DNA of 7,892 nt, taken from Thiotrichales bacterium HSG1. GTDB taxonomy: Bacteria; Pseudomonadota; Gammaproteobacteria; Beggiatoales; Beggiatoaceae. The position numbers were made by a program, and so were the translations under genes. This document shows, piece after piece, positions 1-7,290 of this stretch. The stretch is from positions 1 to 7,892 of the forward strand of contig JAUCGN010000078.1 of the NCBI GenBank assembly GCA_030378125.1. The letters run 5' to 3'. Under the pieces are notes generated by a model, which saw only the letters and a list, made by a program, of their open reading frames with translations, was not told the origin of the DNA and ran no database searches. Position 1 is the stretch's first letter. Each line of letters starts with the position of its first letter.

Positions 1-519
1 AGTATCTGCTTGTTGTTTTTTTTGACGAGTAAACTGAATAAAATTACCCTTTAGCTCCGCTCCAACTTCATAGTTAGCAAGCACCTGAATGGTTAAATTA
101 TAAAGTTCTGTTGGAGTTTGAGATTCATTGATCCGTAAAGTAACCAAATCTTTCTTACGACTCACATCTTTATCCATTTCAAAGGACAAATTCAACAAGT
201 TACCAAATATTTCATTAATAAAAGCCGGCAAAGGTAAACTCTCAATATTGACAGCTACTCGCTTATTATTTTTAAAAAATGGGATTTCAATATCACTAAT
301 TGTAGCCGAAGTTTTCTTACGAGATGGTGGAGATGGCAATGATTGAAAACTAGTACTAGTAGTTGGATTAACAGTTGGTTTAGGAGAAATTTTTGTCGAT
401 TTTTTAGGCAATTCAACGGTTGGTTTACGTAAAGGTTCGGGTAAAGTAATTTTATCTTTTGGTTTAGGGGTTGAGCAGCTTATAAGAGTTAAAATAATTA
501 ATATATATAGTTTTTTCAT
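1..519 (-). CDS. Secretin N-terminal part (GspD-like, predicted lipoprotein), cut by left edge
   Basis: Open frame from the ATG at 519-517 to the window edge with no stop, giving 173 residues. Residues 1-15 form a lipoprotein signal peptide: two Lys, a hydrophobic core, then lipobox L12-I13-S14-C15. Ser16 follows the Cys, which is compatible with outer-membrane sorting. Residues 16-73 are a Pro/Ser/Thr/Lys-rich linker, expected to be disordered. Residues 75-164 resemble the N0 domain of type II secretion secretins: a phenylalanine-rich strand, VNIESLPLPAFINEIFG, a D-K-D segment, LVTLRINE, a helix with ELYNLTIQVLANYEVG, and NFIQF. The N1-N3 and pore domains would lie to the left of the window. 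In the family, such proteins form the outer-membrane channel of type II secretion. PilQ or another secretin cannot be excluded without the missing part. No clear Shine-Dalgarno precedes the ATG. A plausible promoter lies at 573-601, so this may be the first gene of its operon, although read-through from yhdP is possible. Confidence 0.75.
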   Translation of the reverse strand, partial: MKKLYILIILTLISCSTPKPKDKITLPEPLRKPTVELPKKSTKISPKPTVNPTTSTSFQSLPSPPSRKKTSATISDIEIPFFKNNKRVAVNIESLPLPAFINEIFGNLLNLSFEMDKDVSRKKDLVTLRINESQTPTELYNLTIQVLANYEVGAELKGNFIQFTRQKKQQADT

Positions 520-572
520 TTAATTAAAATTTTATGGTTTATCTCAAAAGGAACGAGCCAAATGGCAATGGT

Positions 573-601
573 ATTTTAAAATGGTAGGGCAAAATAATCA
601 A
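573..601 (-). promoter_or_regulatory. Candidate sigma70-type promoter for the secretin gene
   Basis: On the minus strand, TTGATT (601-596, 4 of 6 to TTGACA) is followed after exactly 17 bases by TAAAAT (578-573, 5 of 6 to TATAAT). Transcription would start near 566, leaving an untranslated leader of about 47 bases before the ATG at 519. In sequence this AT-rich such matches arise by chance, so the call rests on the ideal spacing and the position between yhdP and the secretin gene. Confidence 0.35.
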
Positions 602-617
602 GCCAATCAGAAATATT

Positions 618-632
618 TCTTAATTATTAAGA
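618..632. promoter_or_regulatory. 15-bp perfect palindrome, possible operator
   Basis: TCTTAAT-T-ATTAAGA is a perfect inverted repeat with 7-bp arms around one central base. It lies about 16 bp upstream of the candidate -35 box of the secretin gene, a position where an activator or repressor dimer could bind. The arms are AT-rich, so chance occurrence is quite possible. No regulator family is recognised. Confidence 0.2.
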
Positions 633-688
633 TAATTGTGGCCAAAACAAATAATCGTGTAGGTCTTTTGGTAGTATGTTAGGCTTTG

Positions 689-3600
689 TTAGTTATTTGG
701 GGTAGCATTATAATCATCAACTTTAGGATCATCCCAATCTCCATTTATATGATATTGCTTGTTTATAACTGATTTTAGCTCTTTTTGCAAGGCTTCTTGA
801 ACTATGATCCCAACTGCTGCTCCTCCAAGTCCTGATGCTAAAGCACCTATGATTGGTATGGGAGTAGAAAAATGTGGGTATATGGTAGCAATTTGATCAA
901 GTTTTTTATTTACTAAATCACTTGAGCCTGAAATTTTAACTTGTGCTGCTGGACCTTGAATAATAAACTGCTTAGTATGGGCTATACCCTTCTTAATAAA
1001 GAAATTTCCGACTATAGTATCAAAACCAAAACCTTTTTCAAACACATCTCTGAAGTCTAAACTTAAACGCCGTGGTAGAGAATATACATCAATCAAACCT
1101 AAAACTCGACCTATTCCCGGTTCAACTTTCACAATGTTACCAGCCGTAGTTATAATATTCAAAGTTCCAACTAAGTTTGTGCTGTTCACTGCATGAGGAG
1201 CGTCAAACCAATAAGAATTAAGGTTAATTTTAATAGCACTGCCAACAATTGGTGGTTTGGAAAGACCGAACTGTTGTAACATAAGACCAATATCATCACT
1301 ATTCAAAGTGGCTTTTAGGCGAGTTTGATGCTGTCCCACTACATAACGCCATTGCCCTTTAGCTCGTAACTTCATAGCAGGTGAACTAGCATTCAAATTG
1401 ATTTTGAGACCATCATCGCTTGGTTTAGTAGATAATTTGACTTTACCTAAGTTAATATCACCAATTTTTAACGAGTTACATTTAACAGATAAAATTGGCA
1501 GGTCATGTGGATTGGGTGGTGAGGTCTTTGAACTATCTGTTGTGGTTTTTGTATCCTCTGTAGTCTCCGGGATTGAAAGAATTAATTTGTTAAATTTTAT
1601 AACAACTTTATCCGGATTAAATTTTATTTGGCCTTCAATTTTATCACTGTTTATCGTGGCTTGCCATACGGAAGGGTTGTATTTAGCTTGTAATTTAATC
1701 TTAGAAAGCTGTTGTCCGGCAAACTCTAATTGCTTTAAATCAAAATCCAATGTAGTTGGTAATCTATAACTTGTTTCTGAATTAGATGAACCGGTTTGCA
1801 AGCTATCCATCCAATCAGTTATTGATAAATTTGGTAATGAACCTTGTACTTTTAGTATTTGTTGTTTAGGTAACTGAGCTAATTTAGTTCCAAAAATTAA
1901 GTTACCACGTTCTATCTCGTTTTGCTTCACGCTGATGACATTATTGAGTACCTTTCCATAAGAAGAACGAATTAGTATTTCATTATTGGGATTGATATGT
2001 AATTTAGCTATTAATGGCTTTGATTTAACAGTATTTTTACCTATTGGACTTGGTAATTTAATTGCCATACCATTTAAGTTACTTTGTATGTCTATGTCAA
2101 TATAATTATTTTTGGAGTTATTGGGCAAGTCTGCCGTTATATATAGGGGAGTACTGCCGGATAGACGAGATAGTATTGGATGATGCGAAGTATTAGAACG
2201 AAAAATTAAGTTTGACAGCAATTTTGGAGTGATATTAGTTTGAGCTTTTATAATGGTACGGGCTTGACTGTTTTGTGAAATAGAAAGTTTAATTGGTGTA
2301 TCATACAGTTTTCCAACAATTTTTTTAGCAAAAATACGCTCATTTATGAACTTTAACCGTCCATTGATATCGGTTACTTTTATATCAAATTTTTTGTCAT
2401 ATAAAGTTGTATCACTAAGATTAAGCTTGGCTTTTGTATCTAAATTAGTCCCATCTAATGGTATGGATAAGTCTAGGTTTAATCCAAATTGTCCTTGTAT
2501 ATTAAATTGATCCAGTTGAACAGTATCGGCCAGTGAAGTGTGTTCAACAAAATGGAGACCGTTGGATATACTGCTTTTAGTATTAACCGTAACATCAATA
2601 ACTGTAGCATTGAACAAGTCATCTATCGTTACTCGCAATGGCTTATACAACTTTAACTTGAGACTTTTGCCTCGTTTGGCTATAACTGTTAAATTTTGGT
2701 TTTTAATCATAATCTTACCTTGAGATTGGGTAAGAATTGGCCAATCGTCAACATATTTGATTGAAGCATTTTTAAAATCAGTTTCAAGTTCAAACTGTTC
2801 CAATAAATTATTGATTGTGCCGTTAATTAACATTTTAGTATTGGTCAAATCGCCCTTGAGTTGAGATTTTTTAAACCACTTAATAATTCCAAATAGCTTT
2901 CTGTCGGGTAAATAAGACGGTATTTTTTCCAGTTGGGCATTTTCCAAACCCACAATTAAGTCAATGTTAGGAGCATTTCCAGTTAGAGGAACTGTTAAAT
3001 TACCATCAAGTTGAATTTTAGTTTGTTGCTCAAAAACTTGCAATTGTTGTATAGTCAAAGTTTGATTTTGCCAAATTAATTTTCCTTGTAAACTATTTAA
3101 TTCTAATGGCTTACTATACAAATCTGGTAAATCAAGTTTAATATCCCCTTGTTTAACAGTAAAACTGCTCTTACGGTTCTCCATGTCCAGTTCAACATCC
3201 AACTCACCAGCCAAGTCTTGCACGGTCATTTGGTTAAAATCATTCACCTGATAATTATTAAGATTCACCTGTTCAACCAATGCCTTAGCTTTAAATCTTA
3301 GTTCATTACCAATACCTTGCACAAAAAGTTGGGCAGTATTGAGTTTGCCAGTCAATTTAGCAGCAGTTAATTGTTGGGCAATGTTTTGATCTGGAATATG
3401 TTTCAGCAAATTTTCCAACCGGTTATCTTTGACTGTTACCAATAAGTCAATTTTGGATTTATCGTCAACTGTACCAGCAACTTGTAACGGTATTCCATTC
3501 AACCTTGCTTGCAAATTTTTAGTGCTTACTTGCCAACGTTTTAGATCGAGACTACCATTGACTTTAGTAGCAATAACAGATAGATCGGTTGGAACTATTG

Positions 3601-4759
3601 TAGCTCGCTCAATATCTAATTGACCAACTCCAGAATTTATAGTTAAATGTCCAGAAAAATTACGAACTTTTGCTTGCTGTAATTCCAAGATTAAGTTGGA
3701 AAAATTAGCTTCTATTTGCAGGCTGTCTTTATGAGACCACTTGACATCATACAAATTACCCTTTACTACAGATAAATTTTCATTTAACTTGGGAATTTCA
3801 ATTGAGGCTAATTTAAATAAATTTTCTAAGGATAAGTAATTAATTTGTCCACTAAAATCATGGATAGCAAAATTTGTATTTGGCAACTTAACTGATGGCA
3901 TTATCAATGCGATAACTGGTTGTAGAGTTTCAGGGGGAATGAAAGTTAGTTTTAATTCATGGTCAAACCATTGTTCTGAATCAGCTATTTTTTGTTTAAT
4001 CGTTGTTTGCCAAGTTTCATCAGCCTGTTGTTGAATTTGGATATTGCCAGTTATCAACTGTGGAATTAACTGAGAATATTGTAATTTTTCAATTTTAAAC
4101 TGTCCATCAATATTTACCAAGTGATTTTTAATAAAAAATAAACTATTAAATTCCAATGATTTAGCTCGTAATTTTTGGATTGAATGATCTGGTAAATCAA
4201 CTTTACCAATCAATTTAGTAGTATTATTTTGCCTACTTACAGAGAGGTTTAGATCGGAAAAAGTCAATGCTGGTGAGTTTGTTTCTAGCCAAGTAAGTGA
4301 GTCAACTTGTAAAACAATATGAGGTTGTTTGATAAACCATGATAAATCAGTTGGTTGTTCGGAATTGTTAGTTATGTTTAAACCAACTAGTTTAATCGTT
4401 CCATCTTGTTCATGACTGATAGCAAATTTACTACCTTCGATAATTATGGAGTTAGTTATAACTTGCCATTGCAACAATGATTGCCATAAATTTAGCACAA
4501 TTTCAACATTATTTATTGTAATTGCTGGTTTTTTACCATTTTCATCTAATAACTGTAATTGTTGCAATACTATGGTTGGGTTGGTATCAGTCCAATAGGT
4601 TTCAATAGTTTCTATATTAACGGTTTGTCCAACAATCGCACTAATCTTGTATTCAATTTGAGCTTTATGATCTGGCAACTTGGCAAATAAAATCATTACC
4701 AATATTATTATCAGACCAAATAGAAATATCAGCCATAGTAGGATTTTATTAGTAATCAT
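689..4759 (-). CDS. yhdP: YhdP family AsmA-like phospholipid transport protein
   Basis: Very large envelope protein of 1356 residues; E. coli YhdP is about 1270. One N-terminal membrane anchor spans about residues 5-27, followed by a long periplasmic region of repeating beta-strand segments typical of AsmA/TamB-like bridge proteins. Diagnostic stretches are LNLWQSLLQW near residue 90 and the C-terminal block from about 1207: VEPGIGRVLGLIDVYSLPRR, then LSLDFRDVFEKGFGFD, IIQGPAAQVKISGSSDLV, a hydrophobic Gly/Ala segment (IPIIGALASGLGGAAVGIIV) and a final GDWDDP motif. In E. coli, YhdP, TamB and YdbH together move phospholipids from inner to outer membrane. Residues 1065-1084 form an unusual Thr/Ser/Pro/acidic linker. 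The start is the first ATG and places the anchor correctly, but no Shine-Dalgarno precedes it and I found no convincing promoter. The frame is intact throughout. The common neighbours rng and mreBCD are not seen next to it here. Confidence 0.92.
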   Translation of the reverse strand: MITNKILLWLIFLFGLIIILVMILFAKLPDHKAQIEYKISAIVGQTVNIETIETYWTDTNPTIVLQQLQLLDENGKKPAITINNVEIVLNLWQSLLQWQVITNSIIIEGSKFAISHEQDGTIKLVGLNITNNSEQPTDLSWFIKQPHIVLQVDSLTWLETNSPALTFSDLNLSVSRQNNTTKLIGKVDLPDHSIQKLRAKSLEFNSLFFIKNHLVNIDGQFKIEKLQYSQLIPQLITGNIQIQQQADETWQTTIKQKIADSEQWFDHELKLTFIPPETLQPVIALIMPSVKLPNTNFAIHDFSGQINYLSLENLFKLASIEIPKLNENLSVVKGNLYDVKWSHKDSLQIEANFSNLILELQQAKVRNFSGHLTINSGVGQLDIERATIVPTDLSVIATKVNGSLDLKRWQVSTKNLQARLNGIPLQVAGTVDDKSKIDLLVTVKDNRLENLLKHIPDQNIAQQLTAAKLTGKLNTAQLFVQGIGNELRFKAKALVEQVNLNNYQVNDFNQMTVQDLAGELDVELDMENRKSSFTVKQGDIKLDLPDLYSKPLELNSLQGKLIWQNQTLTIQQLQVFEQQTKIQLDGNLTVPLTGNAPNIDLIVGLENAQLEKIPSYLPDRKLFGIIKWFKKSQLKGDLTNTKMLINGTINNLLEQFELETDFKNASIKYVDDWPILTQSQGKIMIKNQNLTVIAKRGKSLKLKLYKPLRVTIDDLFNATVIDVTVNTKSSISNGLHFVEHTSLADTVQLDQFNIQGQFGLNLDLSIPLDGTNLDTKAKLNLSDTTLYDKKFDIKVTDINGRLKFINERIFAKKIVGKLYDTPIKLSISQNSQARTIIKAQTNITPKLLSNLIFRSNTSHHPILSRLSGSTPLYITADLPNNSKNNYIDIDIQSNLNGMAIKLPSPIGKNTVKSKPLIAKLHINPNNEILIRSSYGKVLNNVISVKQNEIERGNLIFGTKLAQLPKQQILKVQGSLPNLSITDWMDSLQTGSSNSETSYRLPTTLDFDLKQLEFAGQQLSKIKLQAKYNPSVWQATINSDKIEGQIKFNPDKVVIKFNKLILSIPETTEDTKTTTDSSKTSPPNPHDLPILSVKCNSLKIGDINLGKVKLSTKPSDDGLKINLNASSPAMKLRAKGQWRYVVGQHQTRLKATLNSDDIGLMLQQFGLSKPPIVGSAIKINLNSYWFDAPHAVNSTNLVGTLNIITTAGNIVKVEPGIGRVLGLIDVYSLPRRLSLDFRDVFEKGFGFDTIVGNFFIKKGIAHTKQFIIQGPAAQVKISGSSDLVNKKLDQIATIYPHFSTPIPIIGALASGLGGAAVGIIVQEALQKELKSVINKQYHINGDWDDPKVDDYNATPNN

Positions 4760-4926
4760 TAGATGAAATATATTAAGGAAAATTGGATATAAAGGTTATA
4801 TCTCAAAGCACCTTAACTAAAGAGGATTTATTTGATAAAAGTACTCATCACTAATGTACGCCGAAATATTAAGAAAGTTATTTTAGACAACATTGATAAA
4901 TTATTATTACAAATAACATTCTATAA

Positions 4927-5063
4927 TTAATACCTTCGCCAATGTCAAAGTTCGTTGTTTCAGGAATAAGATACAATTTCCAAAAACCAATACAGTACAA
5001 TAGTTTCGGGAAATATGCTTCACTCCATTCCTGAAACAAATATCCAATTGGCGATGGTTGGTA
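4927..5063. repeat. Nested imperfect palindromic element (MITE/REP-like)
   Basis: Three nested inverted pairs share one centre. The outer pair is ACCTTCGCCAAT (4932-4943) against ATTGGCGATGGT (5047-5058), 11 of 12 pairing, with weaker similarity out to ATTA/TAAT. The middle pair is TTGTTTCAGGAAT (4955-4967) against its exact complement at 5027-5039, 13 of 13. The inner pair is ATTTCCAAAAAC (4976-4987) against GTTTCGGGAAAT (5003-5014), 10 of 12. Middle and inner arms are variants of one GTTTC(A/G)GGAAT unit, so the element can fold as one long hairpin or as two side-by-side hairpins. It encodes no transposase. Size and layout fit a non-autonomous transposable element or REP-type repeat; a role as boundary or RNA-stabilising structure between the cytochrome and yhdP genes is an alternative. 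No clear target-site duplication was identified. Confidence 0.6.
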
Positions 5064-5074
5064 ATCGAAACAGT

Positions 5075-5103
5075 TTGTGTGCCACCGTAACTTGTGTGGT
5101 AAC
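5075..5103. repeat. Short imperfect direct repeat
   Basis: TTGTGTG-CCACC-GTAAC (5075-5091) is immediately followed by TTGTGTG-GTAAC (5092-5103): the same unit with a 5-base insertion in the first copy. The CCAC and GTGG parts could also pair as a 4-bp stem. It lies between the palindromic element and the cytochrome stop codon; function unknown. Confidence 0.4.
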
Positions 5104-5162
5104 TCAGGTTAAATTAGGATTAATTTATGAATATGGAGACCATAATTAAGGATATTCACATT

Positions 5163-5801
5163 TTATTCCGGGGATAAGTTCGACTTATTTTCGACTAAAG
5201 ACTCCAACCATTCAGCAATAATTTTTATTTCCTGCTCAGTTACATCAGATAAAACACCCTGCATGGCTGCACTGTTACCATTATTACGTTTACCACTTTT
5301 AATATCTTTCATTTGAGTAAATGAATAGTCCTTATCCTGACCAGCTAGTTTAGGATAAATCGGCAAACTTGGACTTTTTGTATCATCACCATGACAGGTA
5401 TTACAAGACTTGCTCTTAAACAGTTCAGCACCTTTGGTGTTTTTAAACTCATCCTCAATTAAATCTATCGGTAAAGTTTCTAACCACTCTGCAATTAATT
5501 CTATTTCACGGTGATCAACTATAATAGTACCACGCATAACGATGCTATAACCATTGGTACGCAAACCATTTTTAATGTCATCTATTTGAGCGATAGTATA
5601 TTCTTTATTTTGACCGGCTAGTTTTGGGTATTGTGGTTGACTGGGAATATTAGCATTTTCACCATGACAGGCAACACACCCCTTATCCACATATAATTTT
5701 GCACCGTCAGGACCGGCTTTAGGTATTCCATTATTTGCCAATGCCATATCACTAAAACCAATCATAAGCATAATAGCAAGACTCAAAATAAATATATTCA
5801 T
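5163..5801 (-). CDS. Dihaem c-type cytochrome, c4-like
   Basis: A 212-residue exported cytochrome. Residues 1-22 are a Sec signal peptide ending in the A-L-A cleavage site, placing the mature protein in the periplasm. The two halves are clear duplicates. Each carries a haem-binding CxxCH (CVACH at 42-46, CNTCH at 133-137), a YPKLAGQ motif (58-64 and 149-155), a distal methionine ligand (Met89 in VMRG, Met180 in AMQG) and a closing IAEWLE(T/S)L helix. This is the architecture of cytochrome c4, which in several proteobacteria carries electrons from the bc1 complex to cbb3-type oxidase; related dihaem subunits serve other periplasmic redox enzymes, so the partner is uncertain. AGGA at 5811-5814, nine bases before the ATG, supports the start. 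The gene follows the Sel1 gene by 22 bp on the same strand and is probably co-transcribed with it. The mature protein ends in a short charged tail. Confidence 0.88.
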   Translation of the reverse strand: MNIFILSLAIMLMIGFSDMALANNGIPKAGPDGAKLYVDKGCVACHGENANIPSQPQYPKLAGQNKEYTIAQIDDIKNGLRTNGYSIVMRGTIIVDHREIELIAEWLETLPIDLIEDEFKNTKGAELFKSKSCNTCHGDDTKSPSLPIYPKLAGQDKDYSFTQMKDIKSGKRNNGNSAAMQGVLSDVTEQEIKIIAEWLESLVENKSNLSPE

Positions 5802-5823
5802 TTTTCCAATTCCTAATTAAAAA

Positions 5824-7197
5824 CTATAACTTATCTAACTCATCTTGAGCGTATTCATCACCTTGTTCAGTAGCTCTTAGCAACCATGCTTTCGCTTCAG
5901 ACAAATCCTTCACCACTCCTTGCCCTTTTTTATACATTATTGCTAAATTAACTTGAGCATCAGTATTATTTTGTAAGGCAGATTTTTGATACCATTCAAC
6001 AGCTTTAACAAAATTCTGTGCTATCCCATCACCTTCATAATACATCAAACCCAAGTTATTTTGTGCCTTATCATGCCCCTGTTTGGCAGCTTTTTTAAAC
6101 CATATAACCGCATCGGAAAAACTTTGTGGTAATCCTAAACCGTCATAATACATTAAACCTAACTTAAATTGACTTTCAACCAAATTTTGTTGAGCTGCTT
6201 TATGATACCATTCGGCTGCTTTAACAACATCTTGTATTATTCCTTGTCCATTTTCATACATCATACCCAAATTCAGTTGAGCCTTAGCATAATTTTGGTC
6301 AGCAGCTTTAGTATACCAGCGTATTGCTTGAGAAAAATCTTGTTCCACACCAGTGCCACTTAAATACATACTACCTAAGGCATTTTGAGCCGCAAGGTAA
6401 TTTTGGTCAGCAGCTTTGTTAAACCACATAAATGCTTGTTCAAAATCTTGTTCCATTGGTTCACCCTGATAATACATTGCTCCCAAATAAAACTGACCTC
6501 TTGCATCTCCGTTAGTAGCAGCTTTTTGATACCATTGTGATGCTTGAACTACATCTTGTTCCACACCTTGACCATTATAATACAGCTTACCCAAGCTTGT
6601 TTGGGATTGAGCATTTTTCTGAGATGCTGCTTTTTGATACCATAACAGTGCCACTTTAAAATTTGGTTTTTGTCCAGTTTCATATATAAAACCAAGGGTT
6701 TGTTGAGCTTTAGAATTACCTAAAGCAGCAGCTTGACGACTCCATTTTTTAGCTTTCAACAAATCCTTAAAGCCATCAGATAAATACAGTTCTCCCAAGT
6801 TAGCTTGAGCTTCAACATGACCTTGAGTGGAAGCACCTAAAAACCATTGTTCAGCTTTTTCCAAGTCTCGTACTACTCCCTGCCCATTTTTGTACATATT
6901 TCCAAGGGTATTTTGGGCATCAGCGATATTGCGAACTGCTGCCTTGTGATACCATAAAGAAGCTGTAGTTAGATTTTTCTCAACTCCTATACCATTGTAA
7001 TACATTACTCCGAGTTGATATTGGGCTTTAGCGTTGTCGGCATCTTTTTTAAATAACGGTATTGCTTTGGCGTAATTTTTACTCTCATAATATGCCATAC
7101 CGCGCTCAAAATGGTTGCCAATGTTACTACTGTAATACCAATATGCAGTTATACCAACCAATGTGAATATAACGGCTGTTAATATTTTATTAAACAT
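5824..7197 (-). CDS. Membrane-anchored Sel1-repeat (SLR) protein
   Basis: A 457-residue protein with an N-terminal signal anchor (about residues 4-22), then a degenerate TPR-like helix pair (about 28-57) and 11 consecutive Sel1-like repeats at residues 58-449. Nine repeats are 36 residues long; the third and fourth are 34. The pattern is AQxxLGxMYxxGxGVxxDxxxAxxWYxKAAxxxxxx, and the final AQDELDKL caps the solenoid. Such alpha-solenoids act as protein-protein scaffolds; the topology suggests the repeats face the periplasm. No catalytic residues are seen. A longer frame opens at a TTG at 7230, but the ATG at 7197 is preferred: it has ACAGG eight bases upstream and starts the protein directly at the signal anchor. 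The c4-like cytochrome follows 22 bp downstream, so a role in assembling or organising a periplasmic redox complex is possible, but this is inference from position only. Confidence 0.9.
   Translation of the reverse strand: MFNKILTAVIFTLVGITAYWYYSSNIGNHFERGMAYYESKNYAKAIPLFKKDADNAKAQYQLGVMYYNGIGVEKNLTTASLWYHKAAVRNIADAQNTLGNMYKNGQGVVRDLEKAEQWFLGASTQGHVEAQANLGELYLSDGFKDLLKAKKWSRQAAALGNSKAQQTLGFIYETGQKPNFKVALLWYQKAASQKNAQSQTSLGKLYYNGQGVEQDVVQASQWYQKAATNGDARGQFYLGAMYYQGEPMEQDFEQAFMWFNKAADQNYLAAQNALGSMYLSGTGVEQDFSQAIRWYTKAADQNYAKAQLNLGMMYENGQGIIQDVVKAAEWYHKAAQQNLVESQFKLGLMYYDGLGLPQSFSDAVIWFKKAAKQGHDKAQNNLGLMYYEGDGIAQNFVKAVEWYQKSALQNNTDAQVNLAIMYKKGQGVVKDLSEAKAWLLRATEQGDEYAQDELDKL
6290..6417 (-). repeat. 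DNA-level 108-bp tandem repeat inside the Sel1 gene
   Basis: An identical 20-base stretch occurs at 6290-6309 and 6398-6417, exactly 108 bp apart, and both copies encode the KAADQNY segment of adjacent Sel1 repeats. The shorter ATCTTGTT word also recurs at about 108-bp steps from about 6336 to 6552. This indicates that the central repeats are more recently duplicated or homogenised than the outer ones. Confidence 0.6.
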
Positions 7198-7205
7198 CTT
7201 TCTAA

Positions 7206-7210
7206 CCTGT
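7206..7210 (-). promoter_or_regulatory. Ribosome binding site deciding the Sel1 start
   Basis: ACAGG on the minus strand lies eight bases before the ATG at 7197. The alternative TTG start at 7230 has only an AT-rich leader with no AGG-like motif nearby, so the ATG is the better start and the 11 extra residues are probably untranslated. Confidence 0.5.
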
Positions 7211-7239
7211 TTTAAAGTAATTGAAAACAATTTTTGGAG

Positions 7240-7254
7240 TAAGAATATTTCTTA
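7240..7254. promoter_or_regulatory. Small palindrome upstream of the Sel1 gene
   Basis: TAAGAA-TAT-TTCTTA is a perfect 6-bp inverted repeat around three bases, about 43 bp before the Sel1 ATG. It could be an operator for the Sel1-cytochrome operon, but no paired promoter boxes are evident beside it and AT-rich palindromes of this size occur by chance. Confidence 0.15.
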
Positions 7255-7290
7255 AACTCAAAAATCTATTTCATTATTCAATTCTTTATC

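Larger units (their letters stand above)
4760..5162. other. 403-bp intergenic region without a convincing gene
   Basis: This stretch separates the end of the cytochrome gene from the start of yhdP. It holds a nested palindromic element (about 4927-5063), a short imperfect direct repeat (5075-5103) and, on the plus strand, a 32-codon open frame from a TTG (4832-4930). No tRNA-like or long coding frame is visible on either strand. No hairpin followed by a T-run that would mark a standard intrinsic terminator was found. The yhdP promoter should lie here, but no well-spaced -35/-10 pair stands out. Confidence 0.6.

Noticed and set aside
128..346. 72-codon plus-strand open frame opposite the secretin gene
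   Set aside because: The minus strand here encodes a clear lipoprotein signal, linker and N0-like domain; the plus-strand translation has no recognisable features.
557..566. GCCA-AA-TGGC mini-hairpin as a terminator for yhdP
   Set aside because: Only 4 bp of stem with a 2-base loop and no T-run on the minus strand; too weak to call.
1398..1769. 123-codon plus-strand open frame opposite yhdP
   Set aside because: Lies entirely antisense to a confidently identified, intact YhdP coding sequence and shows no recognisable domain or signal; treated as a shadow frame.
4760..4860. Promoter for yhdP (TTGAGA, TATAAC and similar boxes)
   Set aside because: TTGAGA and the possible -10 boxes do not occur at a 15-19 base spacing from one another, so no promoter was annotated.
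5128..5178. 16-codon plus-strand ATG frame with an AGGA upstream
   Set aside because: Very short and runs antisense into the 3' end of the cytochrome gene; the upstream AGGA alone is not enough support.
7198..7230. TTG start extending the Sel1 protein by 11 residues
   Set aside because: The ATG at 7197 has a better-placed ribosome binding site, and the protein then starts directly with its signal anchor; the extension adds a basic, non-conserved-looking leader.
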